Positions 29,401-38,291 are shown, numbered from the stretch's first letter. The stretch: DNA of 64,000 nucleotides from Micromonospora sp. NBC_00389 (GCF_036059255.1 NZ_CP107947.1:6510001-6574000), one strand, 5' to 3'. Numbers and translations: made by a program. Notes: generated by a model from the letters alone, not told the origin.

Positions 29401-29901
29401 ATGAGTGACCAGGTGCAGTTGAGGGATGTCGAAGAAGCCGATCTGGAGGCGTTCCACCAACAGGAAAACGATCCCGAGTCGGTCCGTCGGTCGAGGTTCA
29501 CCCCACGCGACCGGGAGACCTTCGTGAAGCACTGGGCGACGAAGGTCCGCGGCGATCCCGGCGTCTTCGTGCAGACGGTGACCGTCGACGGTGCCACGGC
29601 CGGCAGCATCGTGGCCTGGTGGATCCAGGACCAGCGGTTCATCGGCTACTGGCTCGACCGCCAGTACTGGGGTCGGGGTGTGGGGACCAAGGCGTTGCGG
29701 CTGTTCCTGGGCCGGGAGAAGACCCGGCCGCTCTACGCGGACCCGGTCGGCACGAACACCGGCTCGGTCCGCCTGCTGGAGAAGCTCGGCTTCCAGCAGA
29801 TCGACACCGTGCGTCACGGAGAAGACGAGCACGTCCTGCTTATGCTGGCCAGTCACACCAGTGCGCCGATCGGACCTCAGGACCCGCGAGACAACCCCTA
29901 G
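29401..29901 (+). CDS. GNAT-family N-acetyltransferase (RimJ/RimL-like)
   Basis: 166 aa from ATG 29401 (GGGTGG upstream). Typical GNAT progression: VQLRDVEEADLEAFHQQEND, an acceptor-side strand pair, IGYWLDRQYWGRGVGTKALR (acetyl-CoA pyrophosphate loop R/Q-x-x-G-x-G/A) and NTGSVRLLEKLGFQQI. Such enzymes acetylate protein N-termini, small amines or antibiotics; the acceptor is unknown. Its stop overlaps the convergent TetR stop by four bases. It follows the lipid kinase by 63 nt but need not share its function. Confidence 0.88.
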   Translation: MSDQVQLRDVEEADLEAFHQQENDPESVRRSRFTPRDRETFVKHWATKVRGDPGVFVQTVTVDGATAGSIVAWWIQDQRFIGYWLDRQYWGRGVGTKALRLFLGREKTRPLYADPVGTNTGSVRLLEKLGFQQIDTVRHGEDEHVLLMLASHTSAPIGPQDPRDNP

Positions 29902-30491
29902 CCCGGCTCCAGGTAGCCGTCGACCAACAGCGCCAACTCCCGGTCGAACTCGGCAACCGGCACGTCGTCCGCGACCGTGCGCACGGACAGCACGAAGGAC
30001 TGCGTGGTCAGGAAGACCGCGCGTGCCATGACCTCGGGCCGGCCGGGCCGGACGGAGCCGTCCTCGTGCCCGGCGACCAGCGCCGCCGTGAGGAACCGCA
30101 GCATCTCGTCCTGGCCGTTGCCCCGCCGGTCGAGAAGGTACGGGAGCAGCACCTCCGGATCGACGTCACGGATCTTGCACAGCAGCGGGTGTTCCCGTAG
30201 CTCCCGCGCCACCGCCACCACCCGCGACACCAGGCGGGACCGGCCCGAGCCGTCTGTCTCGGCGGCCGCGGCGGCCATCAGCACCTGATGCCACTCCCGG
30301 CTCATCAGGTCCCCGATCAGGGACTGCACGTCCGGCCAACGCCGGTAGACGGTCATCCGCGACACGCTGGCGCGCCGCGCCACATCCGTCATCGTCGTGC
30401 GACGTACGCCGTAGGCCAGCACGCAGTCACGGGCAGCGTCGAGAACCGTGTCGTCGACGCTGCGCTCGCCGGACTGGCTCACATCCACCAC
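29898..30491 (-). CDS. TetR-family transcriptional regulator
   Basis: 197 aa; tandem GTG codons at 30491 and 30488 are the possible starts. N-terminal TetR HTH (DTVLDAARDCVLAYGVRRTT, DVARRASVSRMTVYRRWPD), followed by a helical ligand domain. In mycobacteria a TetR gene sits beside glpD1 and the flavoprotein gene, so this one may bind the palindrome at 26880-26898. That is inference, since its nearest neighbours are the GNAT and YciI genes. No equivalent palindrome was found upstream of its own start. Confidence 0.9.
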   Translation of the reverse strand: MVDVSQSGERSVDDTVLDAARDCVLAYGVRRTTMTDVARRASVSRMTVYRRWPDVQSLIGDLMSREWHQVLMAAAAAETDGSGRSRLVSRVVAVARELREHPLLCKIRDVDPEVLLPYLLDRRGNGQDEMLRFLTAALVAGHEDGSVRPGRPEVMARAVFLTTQSFVLSVRTVADDVPVAEFDRELALLVDGYLEPG

Positions 30492-30536
30492 GCGGATTGT
30501 CTATCACAGGGGCGATGTGTCCAGAGCATCCGTGCG

Positions 30537-31088
30537 TCATGACGGCCGCCCGCCGAACGCCCAGTTGTGCACCTCGATCTCGGCGTACCGGCCCGGGGTC
30601 AGGACGGCACGCGCCCTATCCGGGTCCGACGCCCGGACCAGCGCCGCCGTACCCAGCCAGGTGGTGTCGTCGTCAGACAGCAGCGGCCCGTACGCGATCA
30701 GCTCGTCCCGGTCGGGCGACACGGCGAGATCGGCGGCCTGCCCCGCTCCGAGCCCGAGCACCAGGTACCGGCTGCCACCCGTCCGGCCTCCGGAGAAGTC
30801 CCACATGGTGCGGCCCAGCGTGTTGCGCCACCGGCGCAGCAGCACATCCCGGTACACGCCCGCCTGGTAGTTGGGCTCGTCGAAGGCGAACGCGCGGGCG
30901 GCGGCGGCATCGGGGAGGTCAACGATGTGCACGCTGCCGGTGGGCGTGTCACCGTCGTCGGCGAAGGTCGGGCCGCGCGCGATCATCTCTTCCGCGTACC
31001 GATCCATGTACGACCAGTGCTCCGCTAGCAGTTCGTCGCGCAGTGCCAGGGAGTCGTGCCGGTCGCGGTGGTAACAGAAGAACTCCAT
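30537..31088 (-). CDS. Tandem YciI-like domain protein
   Basis: 183 aa made of two YciI/DGPF-type modules. The first (residues 1-90) has EFFCYHRDRH, LLAEHWSYMDRYAEEMIARG (active-site-like His and a helix) and SVHIVDLPDAAAARAFAFDEP. The second (residues 100-183) has YLVLGLGAGQAADLAVSPD and TAALVRASDPDRARAVLTPG. YciI domains form dimeric alpha/beta barrels; a tandem copy would make an internal pseudo-dimer. Most have no known activity. Starts at ATG 31088, 63 nt downstream of the desaturase gene on the same strand. Confidence 0.8.
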   Translation of the reverse strand: MEFFCYHRDRHDSLALRDELLAEHWSYMDRYAEEMIARGPTFADDGDTPTGSVHIVDLPDAAAARAFAFDEPNYQAGVYRDVLLRRWRNTLGRTMWDFSGGRTGGSRYLVLGLGAGQAADLAVSPDRDELIAYGPLLSDDDTTWLGTAALVRASDPDRARAVLTPGRYAEIEVHNWAFGGRPS

Positions 31089-31151
31089 GCCCCAAGTCTT
31101 GACCAGTGCCCGACAGCGATGCGTGTCGGGCCGCGATGACGCTGTGGCGGC

Positions 31152-32195
31152 TCAGCGCACTGCGGCATCGGTACGAGGTTCGGGGCTGCCGATGTCCTGC
31201 AGATGGCGCAGCCCCTCCGCCCAGGAGCGGCCCAGACTGGTTTCGTGGTAGCTGATGTCGTGCTCGGCGCAGAACCGTTGGATCAATGGCCGGGCGCGGG
31301 CCAGGTTGGGGCACGGCATGCTCGGGAACAGGTGATGTTCGATCTGGTAGTTCAAGCCACCCAGAGCGGCGTCGAGGAGCCGCCCGCCGCGGACGTTGCG
31401 GGAGGTGAGTACCTGCCGCCGCAGGTAGTCGAGGTTGTCGTCGGCGCCGAGGATCGGCATGCCCTTGTGGTTGGGGGCGAAGGAGCAGCCGAGGTAGAGG
31501 CCCAGCAGGCCCTGGTTGACGACGATGAACACGACCGCCTGCGCGGGGCTCAGGACCAGGAACACGGCGGCGAGGTAGCCGCCCAGGTGCAGGGCCAGCA
31601 GCCCGGCTTCGGCGGGTCGACGCGCGAGGCGACGTGGGCTGAAGACGGCGCGGAGGCTGATGGCGTGCAGGTGTAGGCCCTCCAGCAGGAGCAGCGGGAA
31701 GAAGAGAAACGCCTGGTGACGGACGATCAGTGCGGCCAGGCCACGCCGTCGCCGGGCCTGGTCGGTGGTGAACGACAACGGCGCCACGGAGATGTCCGGG
31801 TCCTTGCCTTCGGTGTTCGGGTGGGCGTGGTGCCGGTTGTGCTTGTCCACCCACCAGCCGTAGCTGATCCCGGTCAGGAGGTTGCCGTGCACGATGCCGA
31901 TCAGGTCGTTCGCCCGGCGCGAGCGGGCTATCTGCCGGTGTCCGGCATCGTGGCCGATGAACCCGGCCTGCGCGATGACCACCGCGAGTGCTACTGCCAC
32001 TGCGAGCTGCCACCACGATTCGCCCAGTCGAGCGAACAGGACCCACAAGCCGGCGAAGGAGCCGACGACGAGGCCGATCCGCAGCGCGTAGTAGCCTGGC
32101 CGCCGATCGAGCAGACCCGCTGCGCGGACCTGCCGGGAAAGGTCTGCGTAGTCGCTGCCCCGCTGGCGGTCGACGCCGAGACTGATGTCGCTCAC
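31152..32195 (-). CDS. Membrane fatty acid desaturase
   Basis: 347 aa. The three diiron histidine boxes are complete: GHDAGH (82-86), HNRHHAHP (119-126) and QIEHHLFPSMP near 291. Four or so membrane helices lie between (YYALRIGLVVGSFAGLWVLF, QLAVAVALAVVIAQAGFI, FFPLLLLEGLHL, AVFLVLSPAQAVVFIVVNQ). The Q-x-x-H-H third box and NTEGKDPDI are like acyl-lipid/acyl-CoA 'front-end' or DesA3-type desaturases that use NADPH through a ferredoxin-like partner. No reductase gene is adjacent. It is divergent from the MarR-GNAT gene, whose product may sense or control membrane lipids. Confidence 0.92.
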   Translation of the reverse strand: MSDISLGVDRQRGSDYADLSRQVRAAGLLDRRPGYYALRIGLVVGSFAGLWVLFARLGESWWQLAVAVALAVVIAQAGFIGHDAGHRQIARSRRANDLIGIVHGNLLTGISYGWWVDKHNRHHAHPNTEGKDPDISVAPLSFTTDQARRRRGLAALIVRHQAFLFFPLLLLEGLHLHAISLRAVFSPRRLARRPAEAGLLALHLGGYLAAVFLVLSPAQAVVFIVVNQGLLGLYLGCSFAPNHKGMPILGADDNLDYLRRQVLTSRNVRGGRLLDAALGGLNYQIEHHLFPSMPCPNLARARPLIQRFCAEHDISYHETSLGRSWAEGLRHLQDIGSPEPRTDAAVR

Positions 32196-32503
32196 TTTGC
32201 AGCTCCCGCTGGTCGCTGTCCGCCGGATCTCTCAGCGGCGTCGGCTCGACCAGCCGGTCAGGCGGGCCATGAGCTGTTGACTCTTCTGCTGCGTGCTGGG
32301 TTTGGCCGCCTGGCGGCCGGCTCCCGCTGGATCAGATTACGCCTCCGTGGGTCGTTGAGCAGGCCGTTGAACGGCTTGCGCCGGAAGGGATTACGCGGAT
32401 TACGCGGGACCGCGGGCCGGGCGTCGACGGCGAAGATCGATCTCCGCTTCGGGCTGAGCATTTGTCTAGCGCCGACCCTACATGCCTGACTAAAGTCAGC
32501 TAT
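32196..32503. other. Intergenic region between desaturase and MarR-GNAT genes
   Basis: 308 bp with no convincing gene in any frame. It contains the divergent promoters and, at its right edge, the palindrome listed next. The left part has an AT-richer stretch with repeated GGATTACGCGG words around 32393-32412. Nothing else is apparent. Confidence 0.6.
32486..32499. promoter_or_regulatory. MarR-type operator at the start of the MarR-GNAT gene
   Basis: CTGACTAAAGTCAG: perfect 6-bp arms around AA, ending 4 nt before ATG 32504. Its position over the start region fits self-repression by the MarR-type protein encoded there. Confidence 0.6.
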
Positions 32504-33466
32504 ATGAGATCGGAGTTCGTCGCCGCGGTGCGGCGTTTCAACCGGACGGTCACCCAGCGAGTGGGGGCACTGGACGACGAATACATGGCCTCCGGACGCC
32601 CCCTCGCGCAGGCCCGGCTGCTGTGGGAGATCAGCCCCGACGGCGCCGAGGTGGCCGCGCTACGGGCCCGACTCGGGCTGGACTCGGGTTACCTCAGCCG
32701 GCTGCTGCGTGCCCTGGAAAACGACGGGCTCGTCACCGTCGGACCGGCCGACCAGCCCGGCGGCGACGCACGGGTACGGGTCGCCGCGCTCACCGGAGCC
32801 GGGCAGGCGGAGTGGGCCAAGCTCGACGAGCGCTCCGACGAGTTCGCCTCGGCTATCCTCGCACCGCTCACCGAGCCACACCGCGAACGGCTCGTCGCGG
32901 CGATGGCCCAGGTCGAGCGGCTGCTCATCGCGTCGATGGTGGTCATCGAGCCCTGCCCGCCAGGCGACCCCCGCGCCCGGGCATGCGTGCGCGCCTACGC
33001 CCGGGACATCAACCGGCGGTTCGACGGCGGGTTCGATCCGGCACTCAGCAACCCCGTCCACGACGAGGAGCTCATCCCGCCCGCCGGCGTGTTCCTACTC
33101 GCCACCCTCAACTCCGAGCCCGTCGGCTGCGGCGCGGTCAAACTCCACCCCGACGCACCCGCCGAGATCAAACGGGTCTGGGTGGCAGACACCGTGCGCG
33201 GGCTCGGCATCGGCCGGCGGATACTGCGCGACCTGGAGCGGTACGCCGGCGAGCGGGGCTGGACCACCACCCGGCTGGACACGAATCGAAATCTCACCGA
33301 AGCGATCGCGATGTACCACGCCGCCGGGTACCAGGAGATCGAGCCGTACAACAACGAGCACTTCGCGCACCACTGGTTCGAAAAGAAGCTTGATGGGCCA
33401 GGGCTGCCGGGAGAACAACCACCTCAGCGGACGAACTCGAGGCGGGAATCACGCCGCGATCCGTGA
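32504..33466 (+). CDS. MarR HTH - GNAT acetyltransferase fusion
   Basis: 320 aa from ATG 32504. Residues 1-150 are a MarR winged helix (FVAAVRRFNRTVTQRVG, LAQARLLWEISPDGAEVAAL, LDSGYLSRLLRALENDGLV). Residues 165-305 are a GNAT domain (FLLATLNSEPVGCGAVKL, VWVADTVRGLGIGRRIL, LDTNRNLTEAIAMYHAAGYQ). The last 15 residues are a basic tail. MarR-GNAT fusions are recurrent in actinobacteria and may link acetyl-CoA or a small-molecule acceptor to transcription; none of the targets can be read here. No ribosome-binding site precedes the ATG, so the mRNA may be leaderless. Divergent from the desaturase. Confidence 0.88.
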   Translation: MRSEFVAAVRRFNRTVTQRVGALDDEYMASGRPLAQARLLWEISPDGAEVAALRARLGLDSGYLSRLLRALENDGLVTVGPADQPGGDARVRVAALTGAGQAEWAKLDERSDEFASAILAPLTEPHRERLVAAMAQVERLLIASMVVIEPCPPGDPRARACVRAYARDINRRFDGGFDPALSNPVHDEELIPPAGVFLLATLNSEPVGCGAVKLHPDAPAEIKRVWVADTVRGLGIGRRILRDLERYAGERGWTTTRLDTNRNLTEAIAMYHAAGYQEIEPYNNEHFAHHWFEKKLDGPGLPGEQPPQRTNSRRESRRDP

Positions 33467-33576
33467 ACGTGCGCCGGCAACGGGTATCGCAGGTGACGCG
33501 ACACCGGGACGCGGGCGCCGTCCGACGCCGTATGCGTCACCCGGTGCCGCCCGCTATCGGACCGGGAGGAACGATC

Positions 33577-34035
33577 ATGAGAAAGACCGAGCTGGCCGAC
33601 GGTGGCCGGCGGGTCGTGGTGGTCGCTGTGGACAAGGGCGAGGACGCGGTGGCCGCCATCCACCAGGCGGCAACCCAGAGCGATATCCGCGGCGCGCGGG
33701 TCACCGCTGTCGGCGGGTTCCACTCGGCCGAGGTGGGCTACTTCGACCGCGAGAGGCGTGACTACGTCCGCATCCCCGTGGACGAACAGGTCGAGGTCCT
33801 GTCTCTGCTGGGCGACATCGCGGATGACCGGGGCAAGATCGCCCTGCACGTGCACACCGTCCTCGGCCGCCGGGACGGCACGACCGTCGGCGGGCACCTC
33901 ATGCGGGGTGAGGTCTGGCCGACGCTGGAGGTCATCCTCACCGAGGTCGGCGCCAGCCTCACCAAACAGGTTGATCCAGAGACCGGCCTCGCCCTGCTCC
34001 CGGCAACCACCTACGGGCCACCATCCGCTGCATGA
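33577..34035 (+). CDS. PPC/DUF296-domain protein
   Basis: 152 aa from ATG 33577, with GGGAGGA seven bases upstream. PPC (plant and prokaryote conserved) fold: VVVVAVDKGEDAVAAIHQAA, GARVTAVGGFHSAEVGYFD, VEVLSLLGDIADDRGKIALH, HVHTVLGRRDGTTVGGHLMR, VWPTLEVILTEV. His residues in GGFH, LHVH and GGHL can bind zinc at the trimer interface. Single-domain bacterial members are structurally known, but their function is not; the family name derives from plant AT-hook DNA-binding proteins. Follows the MarR-GNAT gene by 110 nt on the same strand. Confidence 0.88.
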   Translation: MRKTELADGGRRVVVVAVDKGEDAVAAIHQAATQSDIRGARVTAVGGFHSAEVGYFDRERRDYVRIPVDEQVEVLSLLGDIADDRGKIALHVHTVLGRRDGTTVGGHLMRGEVWPTLEVILTEVGASLTKQVDPETGLALLPATTYGPPSAA

Positions 34036-34091
34036 AATCGCACTGCCCGGTGCGGCGGCAGTTGCAGCGGTGGGGCGTCATGCCTCCGGCC

Positions 34092-35000
34092 TCAGCGCGC
34101 GGCGCCGCCCGGTCGACCCAGGGCGGTCCCGGAGGGCCGGTGACCGACGCGTGGAGCCCGTACCACCGAAGAGTTGCCCGATCCTGGGCGGAATTCCCGT
34201 GCCGCACTGGCCACCGTGTCGTCGGGATCACGCTCAAGTGCGTGCCGGATGTGCGCCGGGATGACCTCGGACTTCGCCATCGCCAGGCGGACCTGCACCG
34301 AACGGTCGTCAACCAGGAGTTCCAGATCCGCCTCGTCCAGCTCGACCGCGCGGACCAGCGCGGCACGGACGTCGACCACGGGGTCCTGGGCGAGCGCGCG
34401 GCGCTGCTCGGCCGTGGTCCGCGGGTTGCGGGCGACCCCCTTGCGTACGCGTACGGTGCGATCGGCCAGCAGAGCGGTGATCACATCCGGATCGTGGCTG
34501 TGGGTGGCGAGTCGTTCCCGTACCTCGGGTGAGACGTCGTCGATCAGCTTGGCGGCCAGATCAGGCTCCAGCTCCCGCGTCTCCGCGAGGAGACCACGAA
34601 GCTCCTTGTCGGGTGCCTCTGACATCACACGGCGAACGGACTCGTCGCAAGCCGGGTTGCCGGCGACCGCCCAGCGGACCCACCGGTCGGCGTCCTTGAC
34701 CAGTCGCAGGAGATTGGCGATCGAGGTCGAGGGGTTTCTCGCCACGGCCTCCCGGACGTCACGATCGGGGTCCCGGGTCAGCGGGCGCAGTGCCTGCGCG
34801 GGTGCGTCAATCCGGACCGCGACCGCCTTACGGACCACGGGCGACGGGTCGGACGCCAGGTCGAAAAGGGTCATCTGTGGCGTTGCGGGGTCCTGTGCGA
34901 GGGCGAGCCGCGCGTCGGCGCCACCACCGATCTCCCGGTAGGCGGTGGAACCTGACCCGTTGTGACGGTCGGGCCCGCCGACGTCCTGCTGCTTTGCCAT
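34092..35000 (-). CDS. HEAT-like / leucine-rich-repeat-variant protein
   Basis: 302 aa from ATG 35000 (MAKQQDVGG). From residue 30 to about 265 it is built of about eight 24-residue helical repeats of the pattern L-A-x-D-P-x-x-x-V-R-x-A-V-A-x-N-P (for example LASDPSPVVRKAVAV, LTRDPDRDVREAVARNP, LADRTVRVRKGVARNP, LAQDPVVDVRAALVRA). This is the LRV/HEAT class of protein-interaction solenoid, soluble and without catalytic motif. The last 35 residues are non-repetitive and basic. The partner is unknown. Convergent with the PPC gene. Confidence 0.85.
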   Translation of the reverse strand: MAKQQDVGGPDRHNGSGSTAYREIGGGADARLALAQDPATPQMTLFDLASDPSPVVRKAVAVRIDAPAQALRPLTRDPDRDVREAVARNPSTSIANLLRLVKDADRWVRWAVAGNPACDESVRRVMSEAPDKELRGLLAETRELEPDLAAKLIDDVSPEVRERLATHSHDPDVITALLADRTVRVRKGVARNPRTTAEQRRALAQDPVVDVRAALVRAVELDEADLELLVDDRSVQVRLAMAKSEVIPAHIRHALERDPDDTVASAAREFRPGSGNSSVVRAPRVGHRPSGTALGRPGGAAR

Positions 35001-35323
35001 GGGTCCAATCATGTCACGGGCTGACCGGGGGCAACGCGAGCCTGACCAGCGCCTCGATCTGGCCGAGAGAGTGCGTCAGCCGGTGGTGGGCTGGTCAGAC
35101 CGCCGAGCATGACCTTGATCGCCTTCGCTCGGGCTACGTCGCTGTCGGCGCTGAGGGTCATCCTGCCGAAGGCGGCGATGTCCCCGGCGGTGATGCCGGG
35201 TCGGGCGGCCGAGACACCGGCGTGCCGACGACCGACCGACCCAGCCGGGCAGTACGTCGACAGTGGACGTGGGTACGATGCCAGCGATCCACACAGGATG
35301 ACATTTCTCGAGGGGAGCCTCGC
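35001..35323. other. Intergenic region upstream of the methyltransferase
   Basis: 323 bp between divergent genes. The minus strand around 35060-35210 reads ARPGITAGDIAAFGRMTL followed by ADSDVARAKAIKVMLGGLTS, which looks somewhat protein-like and may be a fragment, but has no start, partner motif or known family. The promoter of the methyltransferase must lie near 35270-35310. No clear operator was seen. Confidence 0.4.
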
Positions 35324-36121
35324 ATGGCTAGCCTGGAATCCGAACTCGCCGCGAAGCTTCAGCCCGACGTGCCGCACGCGGCACGGATCTGGAACTACTG
35401 GATGGGCGGCAAGGACAACTTCCAGTCCGACCGGGCGGCCGGTGACGGTGTGGCCGAGGTCTACCCGGAGATCGTCCTCATGGCGCAGCAGTCCCGCCGG
35501 TTCCTGGTGCGAGCCGTACGATTCCTGGCCGCCGAGGCCGGCATCCGCCAGTTCCTGGACATCGGCACCGGCCTGCCCACCATGCAGAACACCCACGCGG
35601 TCGCCCAGGAGGTCGCGCCCGAGTCGCGGATCGTCTACGTGGACAACGACCCGATGGTGCTCGTGCACGCCCGGGCACTGCTGGCCAACACGACCTCCGA
35701 GGGCGTCACCAACTACGTGCCCGCCGACTACCACGACCCCGAGAAGATTCTCACCGAGGCGGCGGCGACGCTGGACTTCAGCCAGCCCATCGCCGTGATG
35801 TACATGGGCGTGATGGGCTACGAGCCCGACATCAACGTCGTGCGATCGATCGTCCAGCAGACGATGAACGCCACCGCCTCCGGCAGCCACCTGGTGCTGT
35901 GGGACGGCACCGACACCAGCCCGGCGGTGGTCTCCGGCGCTGCGCGGCTGGCCGAGAGCGGGGGTGTCCCGTACATCCTGCGCAGCCCCCAGGAGCTGGC
36001 GAGCTGCTTCGAAGGGCTGACAATGGTAAGGCCCGGCCTGGTGCCGATCCCGCTGTGGCGGCCGGACGAGCCCGACGCACAGGCAATCGACGCGTACGGC
36101 GCAGTGGCCCGCAAGCCCTGA
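35324..36121 (+). CDS. SAM-dependent methyltransferase, PF04672 (DUF574) family
   Basis: 265 aa from ATG 35324, preceded by GAGGGGAG. N-terminal family signature PHAARIWNYWMGGKDNFQSD, SAM-binding FLDIGTGLPTMQNTHAVA (residues 83-100), acidic loop IVYVDNDPMVLVHARALL, and ADYHDPEKILTEAAATLDFS. This family is strongly expanded in streptomycetes and related genera, with dozens of paralogues of unknown substrate. Complete and monocistronic. Confidence 0.92.
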   Translation: MASLESELAAKLQPDVPHAARIWNYWMGGKDNFQSDRAAGDGVAEVYPEIVLMAQQSRRFLVRAVRFLAAEAGIRQFLDIGTGLPTMQNTHAVAQEVAPESRIVYVDNDPMVLVHARALLANTTSEGVTNYVPADYHDPEKILTEAAATLDFSQPIAVMYMGVMGYEPDINVVRSIVQQTMNATASGSHLVLWDGTDTSPAVVSGAARLAESGGVPYILRSPQELASCFEGLTMVRPGLVPIPLWRPDEPDAQAIDAYGAVARKP

Positions 36122-36203
36122 CCGTTCGCCTTCGGTCCGGGAGCCCGGGCCGGTCTCGCACCGGCCTGGGCCCGCCGGCAGGGTTTCCGTCAGGTCGATC
36201 TCC

Positions 36204-36812
36204 CTACCCGGGCAGGGAGATCGACCTGCGATTGATGTAGACGACCTGGGCGGCGAAGGCCAGCAGAGCCAACACGCTGCCGACGCCGATCGCGAGCCCG
36301 GACGACAACCCGGCAAGTCCGACCAACAGCGTGACCACGAGCCCCGCCAGCAGTGCGTTCACGGCACCGACCAACGCCGCCGTCGTCAGCAGCATCTGCG
36401 CTCGCCCGGGCGCGCTGCCAACCGCCGCCCAGGTCGCCTGCGTGGAAACCTCGCCCTGCACCGCGTCGGCGAAGAACTTGTGATCGCCGGCCAGTCGACG
36501 GTGGTAGTAGGCCCGGATGCGTTGGATCCGCGCGAGATCCAGCTCGTTCTCCACCATGTTCTGCACGAGCCGCAGGAATGTGAGCATTCCGGTGATCACC
36601 AGCGTCGGCAGCACCGCCCCGAGGTACGGCCGGACGAGCGCGGCGTTACTGGCAACGAAGCCGAGCCCGATCAGCGCGGCAGAGAGCATGGACAGGAAGA
36701 TCGTCGCCCGGCCCACCGACTCGGTGATGGTCGCGCTGCGCGAGGTCTGCAGCACGAAATGCTCGGTGGTGAGGGCGCTGAGCAACGCCTGTTCGCGTTC
36801 GCCGTCGTCCAT
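36204..36812 (-). CDS. Uncharacterised four-helix membrane protein
   Basis: 202 aa from ATG 36812. Two hydrophobic segments at about 30-55 and 60-85, a basic/helical cytosolic segment (ENELDLARIQRIRAYYHRRL, HKFFADAVQGEVSTQ), then two more (LLTTAALVGAVNALLAGLVV, LAIGVGSVLALLAFAAQVVY). The N-terminus ALLSALTTEHFVLQTSRSAT is a pattern shared by several actinobacterial hypotheticals. The 2TM-soluble-2TM layout resembles small membrane effectors, but no nucleotide-sensing motif is visible, so no role is given. Confidence 0.8.
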   Translation of the reverse strand: MDDGEREQALLSALTTEHFVLQTSRSATITESVGRATIFLSMLSAALIGLGFVASNAALVRPYLGAVLPTLVITGMLTFLRLVQNMVENELDLARIQRIRAYYHRRLAGDHKFFADAVQGEVSTQATWAAVGSAPGRAQMLLTTAALVGAVNALLAGLVVTLLVGLAGLSSGLAIGVGSVLALLAFAAQVVYINRRSISLPG

Positions 36813-36955
36813 GCACCTCACCGTCCGTGACTGACCGGGGTCATCGTCACGATACGAGCTTCGGGAAACGCCCGGACGGAAAACCGACGGTCATGCGCGG
36901 GACATTGAGCGTCGCCACCGCGACGCCGCCCGGCCGACCGAGACGCTGGGCCGAC

Positions 36956-37468
36956 TCAGGAACTGGGCAACACCTGGTCAGTGGTGCTGGCCCCGGCGGA
37001 AGCGGTCGGCTCGCGCAGCGGAATGCCTCGCAGGTTGAGCACCATGACGAGGCCGACGCCGACGACCAGGGCGATATCAGCGACATTGCCGACAAAGAAT
37101 CCGGCGTAGTCGATGAAGTCCACAACGTGTCCCCGGGCGAAACCCGGCTCGCGGAAGAGGCGGTCCAGCAGATGCGTCGCCGCACCGCCGAGCACCAACC
37201 CCAACGCCACCGCCCAGGGCCGCGAGGTGACCCGCCGCGCCACGACCGTCACCCCGACCACCGCCGCAGCCGCGGTGATCGAGAAGATCCAGGTGGACCC
37301 GGAGCCGATGGAGAAGGCGGCACCGGGGTTGTAAACCAGTCGCAGTTGCAGCAGGTCACCGACGACGGAGATGGTCTGGCCGGCGGACAGCGTGGACTGG
37401 ACCCAGTACTTGGTGGCCTGGTCGGAGACGAGCACCAGGGCAGCGATCATCACAACGGCGCGGAACAC
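36956..37468 (-). CDS. lspA: Lipoprotein signal peptidase II (divergent)
   Basis: 170 aa, four membrane helices. Family motifs: SDQATKYWVQ, VYNPGAAFSIGSG, then GGAATHLLDR, VVDFID (Asp117) and VGNVADIAL (Asp131). The two catalytic Asp are present. The usual GN-x-x-DR box reads TH-L-L-DR and the usual FN-x-AD reads VGN-V-AD, so it is a diverged copy. It cleaves prolipoprotein signal peptides before the lipidated Cys. No rluD neighbour, unlike the housekeeping lspA context, so this may be a second copy. Confidence 0.88.
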   Translation of the reverse strand: MFRAVVMIAALVLVSDQATKYWVQSTLSAGQTISVVGDLLQLRLVYNPGAAFSIGSGSTWIFSITAAAAVVGVTVVARRVTSRPWAVALGLVLGGAATHLLDRLFREPGFARGHVVDFIDYAGFFVGNVADIALVVGVGLVMVLNLRGIPLREPTASAGASTTDQVLPSS

Positions 37469-37514
37469 ACCGGAACCCTAACGGGTCGCCTCCAGAGCAC
37501 ACCAACGATGACCA

Positions 37515-38105
37515 TCAGGCGGTGGGACGGTAGGTAGCGATGATCACGCCGGTTGTCGTCGGTACGGCCTCGACCAGTTCCAACGTGCCGTACGCGTCCT
37601 CACCCTCGGCGAACAGCTTCATCCCGGTGCCGAGCGTGAGTGGGTGGATCGACAGCGTGTAGACGTCGACCAGGCCGGCTCGGGCCAGCGACCGCACCAA
37701 CTCGCCGCTGCCGAGCACGATCAGGTCGCCCTCGACGTCGCGCTTGAGCGTGGCCACGGCGTCGGCCGCGTCGCCTTCGAGCAGGGACGAGTTCTCCCAG
37801 GGCAGCGGCTCCGCCAGTGCGCGCGAGGCGACGTACTTGCGCCTCCGGTTGAGGACCTCGGTGTACGGGTTACCGTCGGTCTGCTTCGACCAGAAGCCGT
37901 AGAACTGCTCGTAGGTGCGGCGCCCGAAGAGCATCCCGCCGCCCTCGCTCATGCCCTTGCCCATCGTCTCGGCCATGACCTGGTCGGCATACGGGCGGGC
38001 CCAGCCGCCATACGGGAAGCCTCCCCGCGTGTCCTCGTCGGCCCCGCCCGGCGCCTGCATGACCCCGTCGAGCGTCACGTTCTGGACCACGACGACCTTG
38101 CCCAT
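37515..38105 (-). CDS. Dihydrofolate-reductase-family (RibD C-terminal-like) protein
   Basis: 196 aa from ATG 38105, with GAGGAGAG six bases upstream; the longer reading to 38150 lacks support. VVVVQNVTLDGVMQAPGGAD at the start, MLFGRRTYEQFYGFW, and DLIVLGSGELVRSLARAGLV followed by LSIHPLTLGTG are the standard signature of the small actinobacterial DHFR-like/RibD_C proteins. These bind NADPH; the substrate is generally unknown and most do not replace FolA. Intact and monocistronic. Confidence 0.88.
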   Translation of the reverse strand: MGKVVVVQNVTLDGVMQAPGGADEDTRGGFPYGGWARPYADQVMAETMGKGMSEGGGMLFGRRTYEQFYGFWSKQTDGNPYTEVLNRRRKYVASRALAEPLPWENSSLLEGDAADAVATLKRDVEGDLIVLGSGELVRSLARAGLVDVYTLSIHPLTLGTGMKLFAEGEDAYGTLELVEAVPTTTGVIIATYRPTA

Positions 38106-38291
38106 GATGCTCTCCTCGCGTAAGCGGCCGGCCCTTCGCCGGCCTCTCACCAGCTACACGAACGACCCGCCCCCGGATCGACAACACCGGGAAAAGCCAC
38201 CTTGCCCGCGGCTGTTGCGTCGCTTCGACGGATCCTCCGCCCGGCCAGCCTTCTCCCGCTCCTGGCAGCGCAGCAGGTCGTGCCTCGCGCC

